From Gnetum montanum (lineage: Eukaryota; Streptophyta; Gnetopsida; Gnetales; Gnetaceae): a stretch of 64,000 nt of DNA. The number at the start of each line of letters is the position of its first letter. The stretch's first letter is position 1. The translations under genes were made by a program, and so were the position numbers. The notes below the pieces were generated by a model. The model saw only the letters and a list, made by a program, of their open reading frames with translations, was not told the DNA's origin and searched no databases. Shown piece after piece: positions 33,525 through 45,923 of this stretch. The DNA lies in the NCBI GenBank assembly GCA_015680685.1, contig MNCI01008566.1, forward strand, positions 1,098,128 through 1,162,127, written 5' to 3'.

Positions 33525-36119
33525 TTGCCCATTGACAAACTATCAAACATGCGGTCAAACTCACTAGCATCAAGTTGTAGCTCCCCTTCTTCTAGCTAAC
33601 TTAACATCATGGTAGCACCCTCTACATTCATCTGCTCCTCTGGTGTTGAACTACATTCAGCAAAGAGATCATTGGCAGAGGTCCCTTCCTAGTTGACACG
33701 GGCCTCTTCTTTATTTGCTAGGGCCCTTCTTCCTATGGCACCAACATTTTCCTCATTAGTAGGGGAATCCTCCTCATCAACAGAAATGTCCTCCTCATTA
33801 GTAGGAGCATTTTCCTCATCGACGGGAGCCCCTTCCTCTAAGGCGGGAGCCCCTTCTTTCTTAACCAAGGCCCTTTCCTCTATGGCTGGGACCCCCACAT
33901 CTTTATTAGCTAACCCCATTTTAGGGGCCGTCACCTCTTCTCCTTCTTCCTCTCACTCTTCTTCCTATGCTAATAAACCATAGTTACATTAGGAAAAATC
34001 ATACTAATTTAAAATAGATGCTACACTGTGCTACGCTACCTAGCATAGCACAACGTAGCAGGAATTCATCAAACAAACATGATAGCAAATAAAAATAGAA
34101 AAGCATTTACCAATGGGAGGTTGTATTCTACTGAGCTTGAATCGTAGTTTCTGCCCCACTTCATCATCCGTACGAGGAGGCTCCTCAATTAGACGAGACA
34201 TTTTTTGCTACAACTTGGTGGCCACCATCTCCGTGATGAGATGTTTCTCCTATGATACACTACCCGTAGTAGCAGGGGGTGCCTCTCCTATGCTATCCTG
34301 GCTGTAGAAGTTGCGTGCCACCTGATCCCTAGTTGTCATTGAAAACGACTCCCTAATAGCTTCTGGGGGATCTTGGGCTTGGGTGGTGTAGAAGACTTGG
34401 CAAATTCATAGTTTGAAAATCTGGTTACAATTTTGTATGACCCAAACTCCATTCTCATGGACTACCAAGAATTCTATGAAGCGTCGCAAGCAGGCTACAA
34501 AGAAGGCATGATGCACATTGAAATGGGATTCAGGCTTCTTATGAAGCTTGACCATTTCAGCCTGCAGACCTTTGCAAAGATGGTTGGCCCAATTGTAACG
34601 GGCCCCCTCTTCCATGACCTCTCTCATTACCCAATCTTGCTCAATCCCAATGATTTTTCCTTGGGAGAGTAGTTTGGGGAAGGCATGGGCACGAAAGATG
34701 GGGTAAACTGTTTTGGCCACTCTCAGCGTAGCCACTTCAATAGGGATTCTTTTTCACCCTTTTTCTGCCCCTAGCCACTCCTTAATGTCCCCCTAATGGT
34801 TTTCCTCCTTTTTGGTCTTTGCTCCTATGAGGAGGTTGTTAAAGGGAAAATCAAAGAGATCCATGAATAACTGGTCCTTAATCTCGAGCACCACTAGCAC
34901 ATTGTGGACATGTGTGTAGAAGTGGTCTACTCTCTTGAAAAAAGAGTCAGCTAGGGTAAGCATCTTAGTAGTAGGGATGCTTCGGTTCACAACCAGGAAC
35001 AATTCCATGAGCCCAGCATTCCAAAGGTTGTTGGTGAGTGATTCTGGGGTCCCATTGCAAAGGTAGCATTGGGTCTCATCTACCTTCCCATACTTGAAAT
35101 AAATGTTAGTCTTGTTATGCCCAGAGGTGATCATCGTCACCTCCTGGGATTTCTTCACCACTGTAGTAGTTTTCAAAAAAGCAAAAGTAAAAAGAAAAAT
35201 AAAAAAAATAGCATAAAAATAGGAACAACACTCGAACATGCAAACATGAACTCACAGTCTAACGTATCAGGTTTGAACAATGACAAGAATGGTTGAAGAT
35301 CCACTGACACATCTTCAATGGTGATCAGCCTAAGGGATGTCCAATCCCCATCCAACCAATCAAACTTCTTACACCTATTGTAGAACTAGAAGTACCAGGT
35401 TGGATAGGTTTTTTATTCACCACTACATTGGCCTATCATGTCGGCGTACATATTCTCAGTGAAGAAAAACTCCTGTAGCACCATCTGTGTCAAGGCCAAG
35501 GCATTAATATCACCGTGAAGCCCACTCTTGTTGATGTAAAACCTAGTAACAAGAATAGCACATACACTATTAAAATTTTTTTTCCTAGTATAGTATGAAT
35601 CGCATAATGTAGCGGAATATGTTTACAGAACTCACCTATCGGCATAATAAATGGTTCCTGGCGGGTTCTAAAAATAGGTTCCCATGTGACGAGTAATGAA
35701 CAATGTGTTGTACAAGTGGTAGTAATTATATTCTAGCATTTCCTAGATCTAAGTCAGACGCCTCAAGATTTTTGGGCACTAATTGGATTCTCCTACCTGC
35801 TCACCCTTGATTGCCCCATCGGTCAGAAATCTCAGAATACCCCAGTTTGCCCTAGGCAATAGGGTTTCTATAATTGCGGCTGCTACCTCCATCGATAAGT
35901 GTGACCAAATGATTAAACTCAAGTGCTGGAGGAGGAATTGTAGGAAGTTCTGCATGCCTTCCTGGAACTAGACCACCTGTCGCTCCACACGCACATGGGG
36001 TAGAGGAACGTTGGCCACCGATTCGCTCAGGTAGCACAAAACCCCTATAATTTCTAAGACAATCAAGATGGGTCTTAACATCACCCTACAAAAAATAATG
36101 GCAAATGTTAACATTATGT

Positions 36120-36713
36120 TCTAGTGGAATTCACATGTAGCTTAGTAGGATTAGTTGTTTGCAAATAGCGTAGTGTAACTCTTTCCTTGCATATAGCGTA
36201 GCAGAACCATAAGGGCGATAGTGTAGCAACACAATACTACCGATGCATTGACCAAGAGGTCTCAAAACACACCGGCCTAGTGTAGCAACAAAAAAAATTA
36301 AATATGAATTTTAAATAAAAAATAATTTAATACAATGCAATTATTTCAACAAATCCTAACGTACAAAACGATTCATGCTACGCTGTGTTAGACACGTGTT
36401 ACACTGTCAAATCTTGTGCATGGCCAAACCCTCCTAAGGGTCATACGTTGTGCTATTTGCATGATAAGTTGCCAAAATCACCTAAACCTCTATGGCGAGG
36501 TAGTCACAGTGATGGTGGTCTGGGCAATACTACATGCAACCTTAGTGTAGCATCCATACACCCATTGCGGTTGAATTGGCAACAATGGTGGTGTAATGGC
36601 CAAAACGACAACCAAAATGGTATCAGAAGACGTAGATTTTTAAAATAAAAACAAAAAAATAAAGTAGAGACAAAAACAATAACAAGGAAAATAAATATAG
36701 CGTAGCAGCTTAC
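36120..36713. repeat. TAGCGTAGC motif array in intron 1 of the C antisense gene
   Basis: Copies such as AAATAGCGTAGTGTAAC, ATATAGCGTAGCAG, GATAGTGTAGCAAC and ATAGCGTAGCAGC are spread over intron 1. The type matches the C partial LTR and element B. A further cluster lies at about 34020-34070 in a later intron. Confidence 0.65.
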
Positions 36714-36966
36714 AGGGCTGACGAAGTCTCCTCTTGTACCCCAACGCGTGCCTACGATAGATGCCCCAGGGTGTCTTTCACCTCATCCACCTTGGCGAGC
36801 GTTAGGTGTTTGCATTCTCTTTTAGGTGCTATCATCTTGGTTGCAGATTCTTTCTTAGTCTCTACGCTAAATTGCCTTGCTATTTGTTACTACAACCACT
36901 CTACGCTCTAGATGTGGGCTTTGTGCTCTTAGGATGAAAATGACAAGTTTACCAGGGGTAAACCCC

Positions 36967-36975
36967 TATTTATAG
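36967..36975 (-). promoter_or_regulatory. TATA box of the C antisense gene
   Basis: Minus-strand CTATAAATAGGGG, 132 bases before the ATG at 36835. The position, box and flanks match B. Confidence 0.7.
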
Positions 36976-37139
36976 CCAACACGGTAAAAGGAAACTTGCC
37001 ATTTTCACACCTCGATTAATGTGGGACACTCCGTACAATGTAGCACTCCCACCATAGTGTAGCAGCATTGTTTGCATCATACCAAGTGGGCCCAACCAAA
37101 AATCTTGTCCCACCTAAAACTAGCAACTTACCAATGTGA

Positions 37140-37322
37140 ACATAACTCGTTATTGGTTCGCAAAGACCTTAAACTAATAGTTTTACCCTTTGCAATAATA
37201 ACTCATTTATAGTCTACAAAGACCTTAAACTAATAGTTTTAACCTATGCAAAAATAACTCGTTTGCAGTCTGCAAAGAAGTTAAACTAATAGTTTTAACC
37301 TTTGCAACAATAACTCATTTGT
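37140..37322. repeat. Minirepeat block R2 of element C, 56-bp tandem array
   Basis: Three units begin at about 37161, 37217 and 37273 and contain CAAAGACCTTAAACTAATAG and AATAACTCATTT. The block runs straight into pol at 37323, with loss of the pol start. Confidence 0.8.
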
Positions 37323-40300
37323 GGTCCTTAGAAACATCCCTAGACTGGCCCAAACATTTGGTCCAAACCCTAGATTTAGAGGCTGGGGATGTGACTGAAG
37401 ACCCTCTCATCGAAATGCCTGTGACTACATCTAGGGGGAAATAAAAACATTAAAACTTAGCTCCCTCCTAGATTCGCAAACACACAAAGATGTATCCAAG
37501 ATCTTGTAAGATAACATCGAATTATTCATGTGGTCTTATAATGACATGCCGGGCTTAGATCTAAGGCTTATACAGCATAACATTGTCTTAGACCCATTAT
37601 GAAGGTAGTTAAACAAAAGGCTCGTAAAACTAAACTAGAGATCGCACTGGTTGTATGCTATGAAATCACTAAGCTGTATTAAGCTGGTTTTATCTAGGTA
37701 GTTGATTACTTAGAATGGGTGTCAAACATCATTGTAGTTTCAATGAAAACAAGAGGAATACGAATCTGTATAGACTTCCAGGATCTGAATAAAGCAACAA
37801 ACAGGATGACTTCCCATTGTCGAGTATTGATTAACTCATCGACACTATGACTAGTCATGCTCTATTATCCTTCATGGATGGTTTCTTTGGCTATAACCAA
37901 ATTCATATCAACCTAGAGCATCAATTAACAACCACTTTCATGACCCCATGGGGTACTTTCTGTTACACTATGATGCCCTTTGGGCTCAAAAACATTGGAG
38001 AAACCTACCAAAGAGCCATGACATACATCTTTAGTGACTACATCCCAGAAATACTAAATGACTATGTGGATGACATAGTAGTCAAATCTAAAGAGGCCAC
38101 TGATCATCCCAACGATCTAGGTGTAGTCCTCAAACGTTTCCAAATGCATAACTTATGCCTCAATCCAAAAAAGTGTGTCTTCGAGGTAAGAACCGGATGC
38201 ATGTTAGGGTTTTTAGTATCAGAGGCTGGAATACGAGTGGACCCTAACAAAGTTAAGGCCATTGTTAATCTAGCACCCCCTACAAATCTTAAAGAATTGC
38301 ATGGGTTTGAAAGGTAGGGTACAGTTCATTAGAAGGTTTATAGCAAAGTTGACTGACAAGTTACACCCCATGCAACACTTACTACAAGGAGGGGTTAACT
38401 TTGAATGGATAACACAATGCCAAAAAGCCTTTGATGATCTAAAGAAAGAGATTTTACACCTCCCAACTGTTTACCCACTGTAGAGGGATAAGCCTTTCTA
38501 CATCTACCTTGCCACCTTAGATACATCTATCATGGCACTGTTATGTCAGAAAATAGATGATGGATCTGAGATTCTAGTGTATTACGTGAGTCATGCATTG
38601 ATAGCATACGAGGTGAAGTATAATGAGGTGGAGAGAAATTGCCTTACCCTAGTGTTTACATTAAAAAAGTGGAGGCATTATCTATTTCGTAACAAAGTTA
38701 ACATTATTTGCAAAAACAATGTACTCCGGGCTATCACGAACAATCTATACGAGAGTAGTAGGATAGCCCAGTGGAAAGCCATAATCGTGAAATTCGATTT
38801 GCATTATGTAACCCAATCATCGACGAAAGATCAAGCTATAGCTACATAACTCATGATCTCACCTATCGATGATCAGGAAACCATAGAACCCGAATTCCCT
38901 AATGAGCACGTTAGCACTATCACCTCTATCCCATTACATTTAGAGGCTACTTTGCATTTCGATGGTGCCTTGACTATGCGAGGTGGTAGTGCAGCTACCA
39001 TCATTACGTTCCCCTCCAGGGACATTCAAAAATTTGCTTATCGGTTCGTGTTCCTTTTTAGGAAAAATGTGGCAGAGTACAAAGGACTCCTTAAGGGCCT
39101 CTTAGCAGCTCGAGCATTAAAAATTCAACATTTGGCGATTCGCAGCAATTCACAACTTGTTGTCAATCAAATCATTGAGGTCTATGCTTGCAAAGCTACG
39201 CATCTGCAACCCTATTGTGACCTAGCTAAAAGTTTTCTCAAGAAGTTTGCCACAATGGATGTTCAACACATGTTGCACAATGAGAACACCATAGTAGACA
39301 CCTTGGCCACCCTAGCATTGAATGTGCCACCACACCTGTTTGCAATGTTTCCTGCTTCGATAACTAAGTGTACCAAGCCTATCACTCAAGCGGTACACAT
39401 TGCCTCTATAAGCGTGGTGGATACCCAGGAGTGATACGCCAACATTAAAGCCTATCTACAACATGGCGAACCCCCATGCAGATTAACATCTACTCAAAGG
39501 GATGCGATTCGCAAGCGTGCTCGGTAATATGTACTTATGGGAGATAATGCTTTATGAAAATGCTCCTTTGATGGGATATTGCTGGCATGCGTAAATGAGG
39601 AACAAGCACAGAAGGTCATTAATGAGGTACATGAGGGATTGTGTGGTGGACACATAGCACCTAGGGCCATGGTAGAAAAATCAAACACCTAGGGTATTAT
39701 TGGCCTCACATGGAATGAGATTGCTTTGCCAAAGTCAAGACTTGTGACACGTGCCAACAATATGAAAATCTTATACATGTTTCACCTACTGAGTTGCACC
39801 TGATGCAGATCACATGGCCATTCCAACGATGCGGACTAGACATTATAGGACCTATCACACCTAAGTCTTCTGTAGGGCATAGCTTCATTATCACCGCCAC
39901 TGAGTACTTTACAAAGTGGGTGGAGGCTATTCCCCTGAGGAAGACTACATCTTAATAGGTTTTCCACTTTATATTGGATAAAATAGTGACAAGGTTTGGG
40001 CTTCCCATGACTATTGTGACAGACAATAGGCCACAATTTAGTAGTGTGGAAACCAAAAACTTTTGCAACAACCTTGGCATTAGGCTATCCTTTTCCTCGC
40101 CATACTATCCGTAGGCGAATGAATAGGTAGAAGCTACAAATAAATCCATCATCAACTTGCTCAAGAAAATGATTAACAATAGCAAGAGGTGATGGAATAA
40201 GAAAATCCTCTATGTGTTATGGGCTTACAGAATGATATGCAGGACGACAACAAATAAAACTCCTTATAGTCTTGTTTATAGATCTGAAGCGGTGTTGCCT

Positions 40301-40672
40301 CTTGAGCTGCAGGTACCATCAGTTCGAATGATCCTCTCAAACATCGTGAGCGAAGCACAGAACAATAAGTCAAAGATCATCAACCTCGACTCCATAGAGG
40401 AGGAGCATGCACAAACACTTGGCCATATCGAGTGATATCAAGATAGGCAATGGCAGAAGCATCATGCAAACCCACATCAACGACTGGTAAAAAAGGGATA
40501 CCTTGTTCTCAAGGCTATTCGTGAACATGTGAACAAGTTCTCAACAAACTGGAAAGGTCCATTCACGGTCAAAAAATCCTATAGGAATAGAGCCTTCAAG
40601 CTGGTAGACATGGATGGCAAAGAGTTCGTGAATCTTGTGAATCATTCATATCTCAAGCTGTATTACATCTGA
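37323..40672 (+). pseudogene. pol: RT / RNase H / archaeal RNase H / integrase of element C (decayed)
   Basis: Starts abruptly after R2 at a LETSLDWPEHL-like segment and lacks about 35 codons present in B. RT is well kept at 37850-38320 (FMDGFFGYNQIHI, GTFCYTMMPFGLKN) with an intact YVDDI at 38063. RNase H lies at about 38500-38850 and the archaeal RNase H at about 38935-39440 (LHFDG, AEYKG, SNSQLVVNQI, VDTLATLA). Integrase from about 39580 has CGLDIIGPITP near 39833 and TDNRP near 40018. It ends at TGA 40670 (LKLYYI). Stops such as TAATAG at 39954 correspond to CAACAG in B. Confidence 0.9.
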
Positions 40673-40689
40673 TGTGCGAGTGAGGTAAG

Positions 40690-41170
40690 AAAAACATTTG
40701 CTACAATGTAAAACTGATAAAGCACATCCGCTATGATGTAAAACTAGCAAAGCTCATCCACTACAATGTAAAACTGGCAAAGCACGTCTGCTACAATGTA
40801 AAACTAGCACAACTCATCTGCTACGACATAAAATTGGCAAAGAAAGTCCACTATGACTATAAATTGGCATAGATAGTCCACTATGACTATAAACTGGCAC
40901 ATTCTCCATGACATAAAATTGGCAAAGCTCATCCGCTATGACATAAAACTAGCACAGGCAATCCGATACAACCTTAAACTGGCCCATCCATTGTTCACTA
41001 TGATGATAAACTAGCACAGTGGTCTGTTGGAACCTTAAACAAGCACAAAAGTTTGCTGGGACCTTAAACCAGCACATCACAGTCTGCTAGGACCTTAAAC
41101 TAGCACACAACAGTCTGCTGGGACCTTAAACTAGCACACCATTATCTACTAGGACCTTAAACTAGGTTTG
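40690..41170. repeat. Minirepeat block R3 of element C
   Basis: About fourteen units of 30-36 bases. Early units read CTACAATGTAAAACTGGCAAAG; late ones read CTGCTAGGACCTTAAACTAGCAC. The gradual change along the array and the greater length than in B show repeated expansion. Confidence 0.85.
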
Positions 41171-42524
41171 TGGCACAACGTCCTCAGTGTGCATCCACGA
41201 CCATTCAAATAAGCAAGCGTGCACAGTGCCGACATGGGGTAAGATGTTGCAGTTCTAGAATAAAGTTCATGAAGCCAAGAAAACACCCACTAGAATATAT
41301 GCAACGCCACTGCCCTTGGCATCTTGCTAATCCTCTAGAGATGTTGTCTGACATCTTGTTGACGTCCGGAGCTATTGCTACCATGGCCCATCACCCTGAC
41401 AGTAGCTTCCATGGTTAGCACCTACTGCTAGAGTCCCAGCACTCCTGTGGCCCAGCCACAAAGTTGCTACACTCTAGCCCCCACCATCTCCCGTGCCCAA
41501 AAGATGTTTAGCTAATGGGCATCTCACCTTACAGTTGAACTACATAATGTTTTCCTTGGGTAGGGACCCCTGAGCACCCGCATCACCACAATTCCTAGCT
41601 GTCTCAGTGCCAACTCATCCATGCTGATGTTGCCAGAACCACTGCTATCCTTTCTAGTTTGGATGTTTCATGCCTAAGAAAGAACATCCATTGTTCCAAC
41701 AGCATCCAAAGTAAGCAAGAACTTTGCCTTTGTTTTACTTGATGGTTGTTTCTTCTGTTTTTCTCTCTATTGTGTTTGTAGGATATGTGCTAGAGGGGCA
41801 TCGGTCAGAGGTGCATTTCGTTAGGATTGCAGGACACTACATCGTTCCAAGGTGGTTATCTTGACTAGCTCAGCTACTTGGGAGTGCGCATATTGTCCTT
41901 CCCCTTAACCTCCTTTCCCTCATTTCTTACACCTGCAATTCCCCTTCTCACATCTCTTTTATGAATTTTTCCAATGCCTATAAAGCCCTCCCATATGATT
42001 AATCACAAAGTCCATTATGCATGTAACACAACTCGCCACATGGGATGCATCTGTAGGCAAGTCAAAGCCCCACACAGATGTAATGCAACTCATCCTGGGG
42101 AGGAAAGACCTATCCTAAAACAAGGTTGTTTGCAAATGAAAATGGAAAGATAGCAAAAGAAAAGTTTAGAAGAGAAAAAGATCACAAAAAATGCATGCCC
42201 AAAACAAATGGCACATCAGCTATTTTGCAATGACCATCTCTAAGCATTCTAATGAGAGGTTAGACACCTGCAAAAGAAAGATGCCCATGCATATCAACTC
42301 CCTCACAAGCACTCTGATGAAAGACCATACTATGCCCCATCTTTCCCTTCCTAAAATTATCCTCGCAGATCCACCCTTTTCCCCTTCCCCACATGACTAT
42401 CCTAGTACACTCAAGCATAGCTAAGTGACATCTCGATGATTACCGAAGAGCAATGTTAGCATCTTGTCTTCCGCGGTGTTTCATATTCTTTGTCAGCATC
42501 TCTTGGGCCCATCCTCTAGATGTC
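41171..42524 (+). other. 3' untranslated region of element C
   Basis: Matches 22346-23745 of B. No coding frame or RNA gene supported. Confidence 0.7.
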
Positions 42525-42536
42525 AAAAAAGAGGGG
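42525..42536 (+). promoter_or_regulatory. Polypurine tract of element C
   Basis: AAAAAAGAGGGG followed by CCAA and the LTR start TGAAACACC. Confidence 0.75.
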
Positions 42537-42540
42537 CCAA

Positions 42541-42968
42541 TGAAACACCATAAAATTTCGAGGCACTCTTGCTTCACCAGGGTCTTGGAATTGAGGCAAG
42601 AATTTCCATAATTGTAGCCTCATGATAGTTTAGCAGGAAATGAAGGCATTAAGGTTAGACTGTCTAGTCTGGCAAGTTTTCTATCTCTAGAGTTGGCAGG
42701 ACTGATGGAATCTTCGGCTTGCCCACTAGGATAATTCACCTAGCTATCAGTCTACTTAGAAATTGCACTAGGAGTTGTTGACAACATTCAGGATGGACAA
42801 AATAGTTTGGCAAGTTTTCTAGTGGAGAAGTATGCTATGCTATGCTACGCTGCGCAACGTAGCAAGCCTTAGAAAAATCAATCAAGTGTCCAAATACAAG
42901 TTTGGCAATATTTTCATGTAAGCCAAAGTTAGAATCTAGCCAACACATGGTGCTACGCTATGCTACAC
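42541..42968 (+). repeat. 3' LTR of element C, truncated
   Basis: The first 428 bases of an LTR matching B. It ends inside the U3 array, after GCTACGCTATGCTACAC, where minus-strand pol of F begins. One strong motif pair lies at 42830-42865 (TATGCTACGCTGCGCAACGTAGCA). Confidence 0.85.
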
Positions 42969-45320
42969 AAGGAGTCTCCTATTAACGTATATTGCCAAGA
43001 GCATTTTCGCATGGCGTCCTTTTGAGCGTTTGTCAAGTGTTGTGGAGATTGGCCTCTTAGAAGGTATTCTTTTATGTCATTGTACCATTCTATTGCATGT
43101 GTTGTGATAATAGATGCTATAGGAATTTCATCAAGGATGTTAATTATAGGTTCTGCACAACTTGTTATGGAGCTAGGCAACACATGAAGCATTTTAGGTG
43201 TTATGTTTAAGGCTAGTGTGGCAAGTGCATCGGCTATAGTGTTTTCACTCATAGGGACATGCTATATATCCACTTCTACTAGTTGTCTCAGCAGATGTTT
43301 GGTCAAATCATAATAAGGTTGCAAATGGAGAGCTTTGCATGCGTAAATCTCTGTGACTTGATTAATGACTAACTGTGAATCACCTTGAACTACAAGACGT
43401 GTGATTCCTAAAGTTAATGCTACTTGAAGACCTCTTAGAATACCTTCGTATTCCACCACATTATTGGTACAAGGAAAGGTTAATCGGTAGGCGAAGGGTT
43501 GGATTTCTCTAGAGAGGTATGTTAAAATGGCCGCAACACTTCCTCCTCAAGAAGTTGAAGCTCCATCAAAATAGAGGATTGCCTCATAGTTGTCAGGTAT
43601 GGTGTTTATACTATTAACATTCTCATCTAGGAATTCAGGGTTTATTGTTGCTTGATCATGCATTGGTGAGATAGTTAATTATGTGACTATGGATTGACCT
43701 TTTGTGGAAGATTAAGCAACATAGTGTAGGTAAAACTCTACAATCATTGCTTTCCACCTAGCTATCCTAATCAACTCATAGATGTTGTTAGTGATGGCAC
43801 AGAGTACATTATCCTTGCAAATGATGTAAACTTGATTATGGAAGAGATAATGCCTCCATTTCTTCAAGGAGAAAATGAGGGCAAGGCATGATTTCTCTAC
43901 ATCATTGTATTGTTGTTCATAGGCAATTAAAGAGTGGCTTAGGTAATATACAGGGATCTCGACTCCATCTTGATGTTTTTGATAAAGCATCGATGCAGTG
44001 GAAGAATCAGAAGTTGTAAGGTAGATGTAAAAGGGTTTATCACCTTGCGGAGGATAAATGGTCAGCAACTAAGCTAGCTCTTGTTTTATGTTCTCAAATG
44101 CTTCTTGGCATTGTTGAGTCCATTGGAAATGTACATTCTTTTGTAATAGGTGTTGCATGGGTCTTTACTTATCCATCAGCCTTTCAATAAAGCTCCTAAT
44201 GAATTGAAATCTACCTTGGAGACCACGTAGTTTGGTAAGGTTTTTTTGATGGTTGCATGTTAGTTATTTTCTTAACCTTATTAGGGTCTACTCGGATCCC
44301 TATTTCAGAGACTACGAAGCCAAGAATTTTGCTAGTTTGACACCAAAGACACACTTCTTTGGATTGAGTATAAGGTCATATTTGAGACAACATTTAAGCA
44401 CTAGGTCTAGATTTTTTGCATGTTCTTCGGTTCTAAATTTAACCGCGATGTCTTCAACGTAATCATTGAGAAAATTGAGCATGTAATCACTAAATATATA
44501 TGTCATTGCTTATTGATATGTAGCTCCTATGTTTTAAAGATCAAATGGCATCATTGTATAGTAGAATGTGCCCCAAGATGTCATAAAATTTGTTCTAAGT
44601 TGATGTTTCGGGCTGATTCTTATTTGGTTATATCTTGAAAATCCATCCATAAAGGATAATAGTGCATGCCCAGTAGTTGTGTCGATAAGTTGATCAATGC
44701 TAGGTAGTGGGAAGTCGTCATTTATAGTGGCTGTGTTGAGATCACGGAAGTCAATGCAAATGCATATACTACCATTCTTCTTAGGGACAACTACAATGTT
44801 TGATATTTAGTTAGAATAGTCAACAACTCGGATGAAACCGGCTTGGTAGAGCTTTGTGATTTTAGCACAGACTGCTAAAGCCACCTCAAGTCTAACTTTT
44901 CGTGCTTTTTGTTTCACCGGTTTAATTTTTTCATCAAGGATGATATTGTGTTGGATGATTTGGGGGTCTAATCCTAGCATGTTGGTATATGACCATGCAA
45001 ATATTTTGATGTTATCTTTCAGTACTTGAGTGATGTCGTTGATAAGTTGTGAGTCTAGTAAGGCACTTAATTTTTAATGTTCTAGTCACAATCGGATGTA
45101 GTAATGGGGACCTCAATAGAGGATCTTCGGTGATATTATCAGCCTTTAGATTTAAAGTCTTGGCCATGTTTTTAGGCCAGCCTGATATTTCTTGAGTAGA
45201 AGCTACTAAGTTAGTATATGTGCATGCATCTAGAGCCAAGGATTCTGGATTGATTACCCTTTTAACCTCCCCGTATGGTCCAGTGAGAGACAATGTTGAA
45301 AGGATATTCTTGGTGGCCAT
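42969..45320 (-). pseudogene. pol: RT / RNase H / archaeal RNase H of element F (truncated)
   Basis: Starts at ATG 45320 (MATKNILSTLSLTGPYGE, matching B's start). RT spans about 45000-44250, with the catalytic box now YVEDI near 44460. RNase H lies at about 44068-43712 (VYYLSHSLIAYEQQYNDVEK). The archaeal RNase H at about 43570-43200 has VEYEG, GDSQLVINQ and ADALATLA. The frame stops being alignable at about 42969, before the integrase. The upstream sequence ends ATTGGTAG before the ATG, a possible splice acceptor as in B. Confidence 0.88.
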
Positions 45321-45923
45321 GTGCTTGCTCCTACCAATTTAAATCGAGAGTAAAGTGAGTGACTCTTGCTTGATGAAGGAATATTTAAATGTAAATGAGA
45401 ATTGGATAACTAATTTATGTACTAACAAAATTGTAGAACATAATGATCATCATGGCAGTTTTAGGCTGTATCGAGCCAGTGATATTCATGTTAACTTGAC
45501 ATTCTGGATGAGTGTATGTAGTATTTTTGATTTTTAAATTTTTTTGTGAACAGTAAGTTTACGAGGTTTTAAAATTTTATGGATTTTTTAAATGTTCATA
45601 TATGTGTATATATATATAGTGTTGATTTTAACTTTTCATCCCTTTGCATAATAATAACTTTCTTTGGCCTCATCTATAGAGGCGGGGATAATGAGGAATA
45701 TAGGCCAACATAAAACAAAGATGACATAAATGAAAAAAAATTTTAAACATGGTAAAATTTAAATAAATAAAATAATAGAAAATAAAATAGAATGTTTTGG
45801 GTTTAAAAGGGGGTTTTGAAGAGAAGGGAGGGGGTTTTGTGCTAGCGTGACTTCTTGGACTATAGCATGAGCTAAGAGTGCAGCATGAGCTATAGCATCA
45901 ACGTCAGCGTGAGCAAGGAAACC
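45321..45923. other. Spacer with promoter region of the F antisense gene
   Basis: Holds a weak R2 remnant (GCAGTTTTAGGC at 45455), a TA-rich stretch at 45598-45620, and AGCGTGA/AGCATGAGC motifs from 45843 to 45915. TTTAAAAGG near 45797 is a possible TATA-like element about 125 bases before the ATG, the spacing seen in B and C. Confidence 0.5.

Larger units (their letters stand above)
32174..36835 (-). pseudogene. Spliced antisense gene of element C
   Basis: Same gene as in B, same place and strand. ATG at 36835; exon 1 36835-36714 (122 bp; KVDEVKDTLG; donor GTAAGC); exon 2 36085-35636 (450 bp; ETLLPRANWGILRFLTDG; donor GTGAGT); exon 3 to about 35273, where the donor has decayed. Exon 4 starts near 35160 (KKSQEVTMITSGHNKTNIYF, then DQLFMDLFDFPFNN) and runs to about 34400. 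An acidic repeat region (EENAPTNEEDISVDEED) lies at 33690-33930, then a proline run ending at a GTAGGA donor near 33483. The coiled-coil exon lies at about 33150-32880 and VSESPEREVSFP near 32550. The last exon ends at TGA 32176 (EEKNNDVEEDDA). Function unknown; cytosine decay has added stops. Confidence 0.75.
30157..42968 (+). mobile_element. Tat-clade element C, 5'-truncated, with antisense gene
   Basis: C aligns with B from the gag-protease linker (B 11400) to within the 3' LTR (B about 24175 in the 3' copy). Order: linker and protease, R1, antisense gene, R2, pol, R3, 3' untranslated region, PPT, partial LTR. The 5' LTR and most of gag are missing at the junction with E, and the LTR is cut at the junction with F. 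It is closer to B than to A, D or F in sequence and motif spelling. Confidence 0.88.

Noticed and set aside
40690-41170. CRISPR-like regular repeats with spacers
   Set aside because: Units are degenerate tandem minirepeats of 30-36 bases inside a plant retrotransposon, without unique spacers or cas genes.
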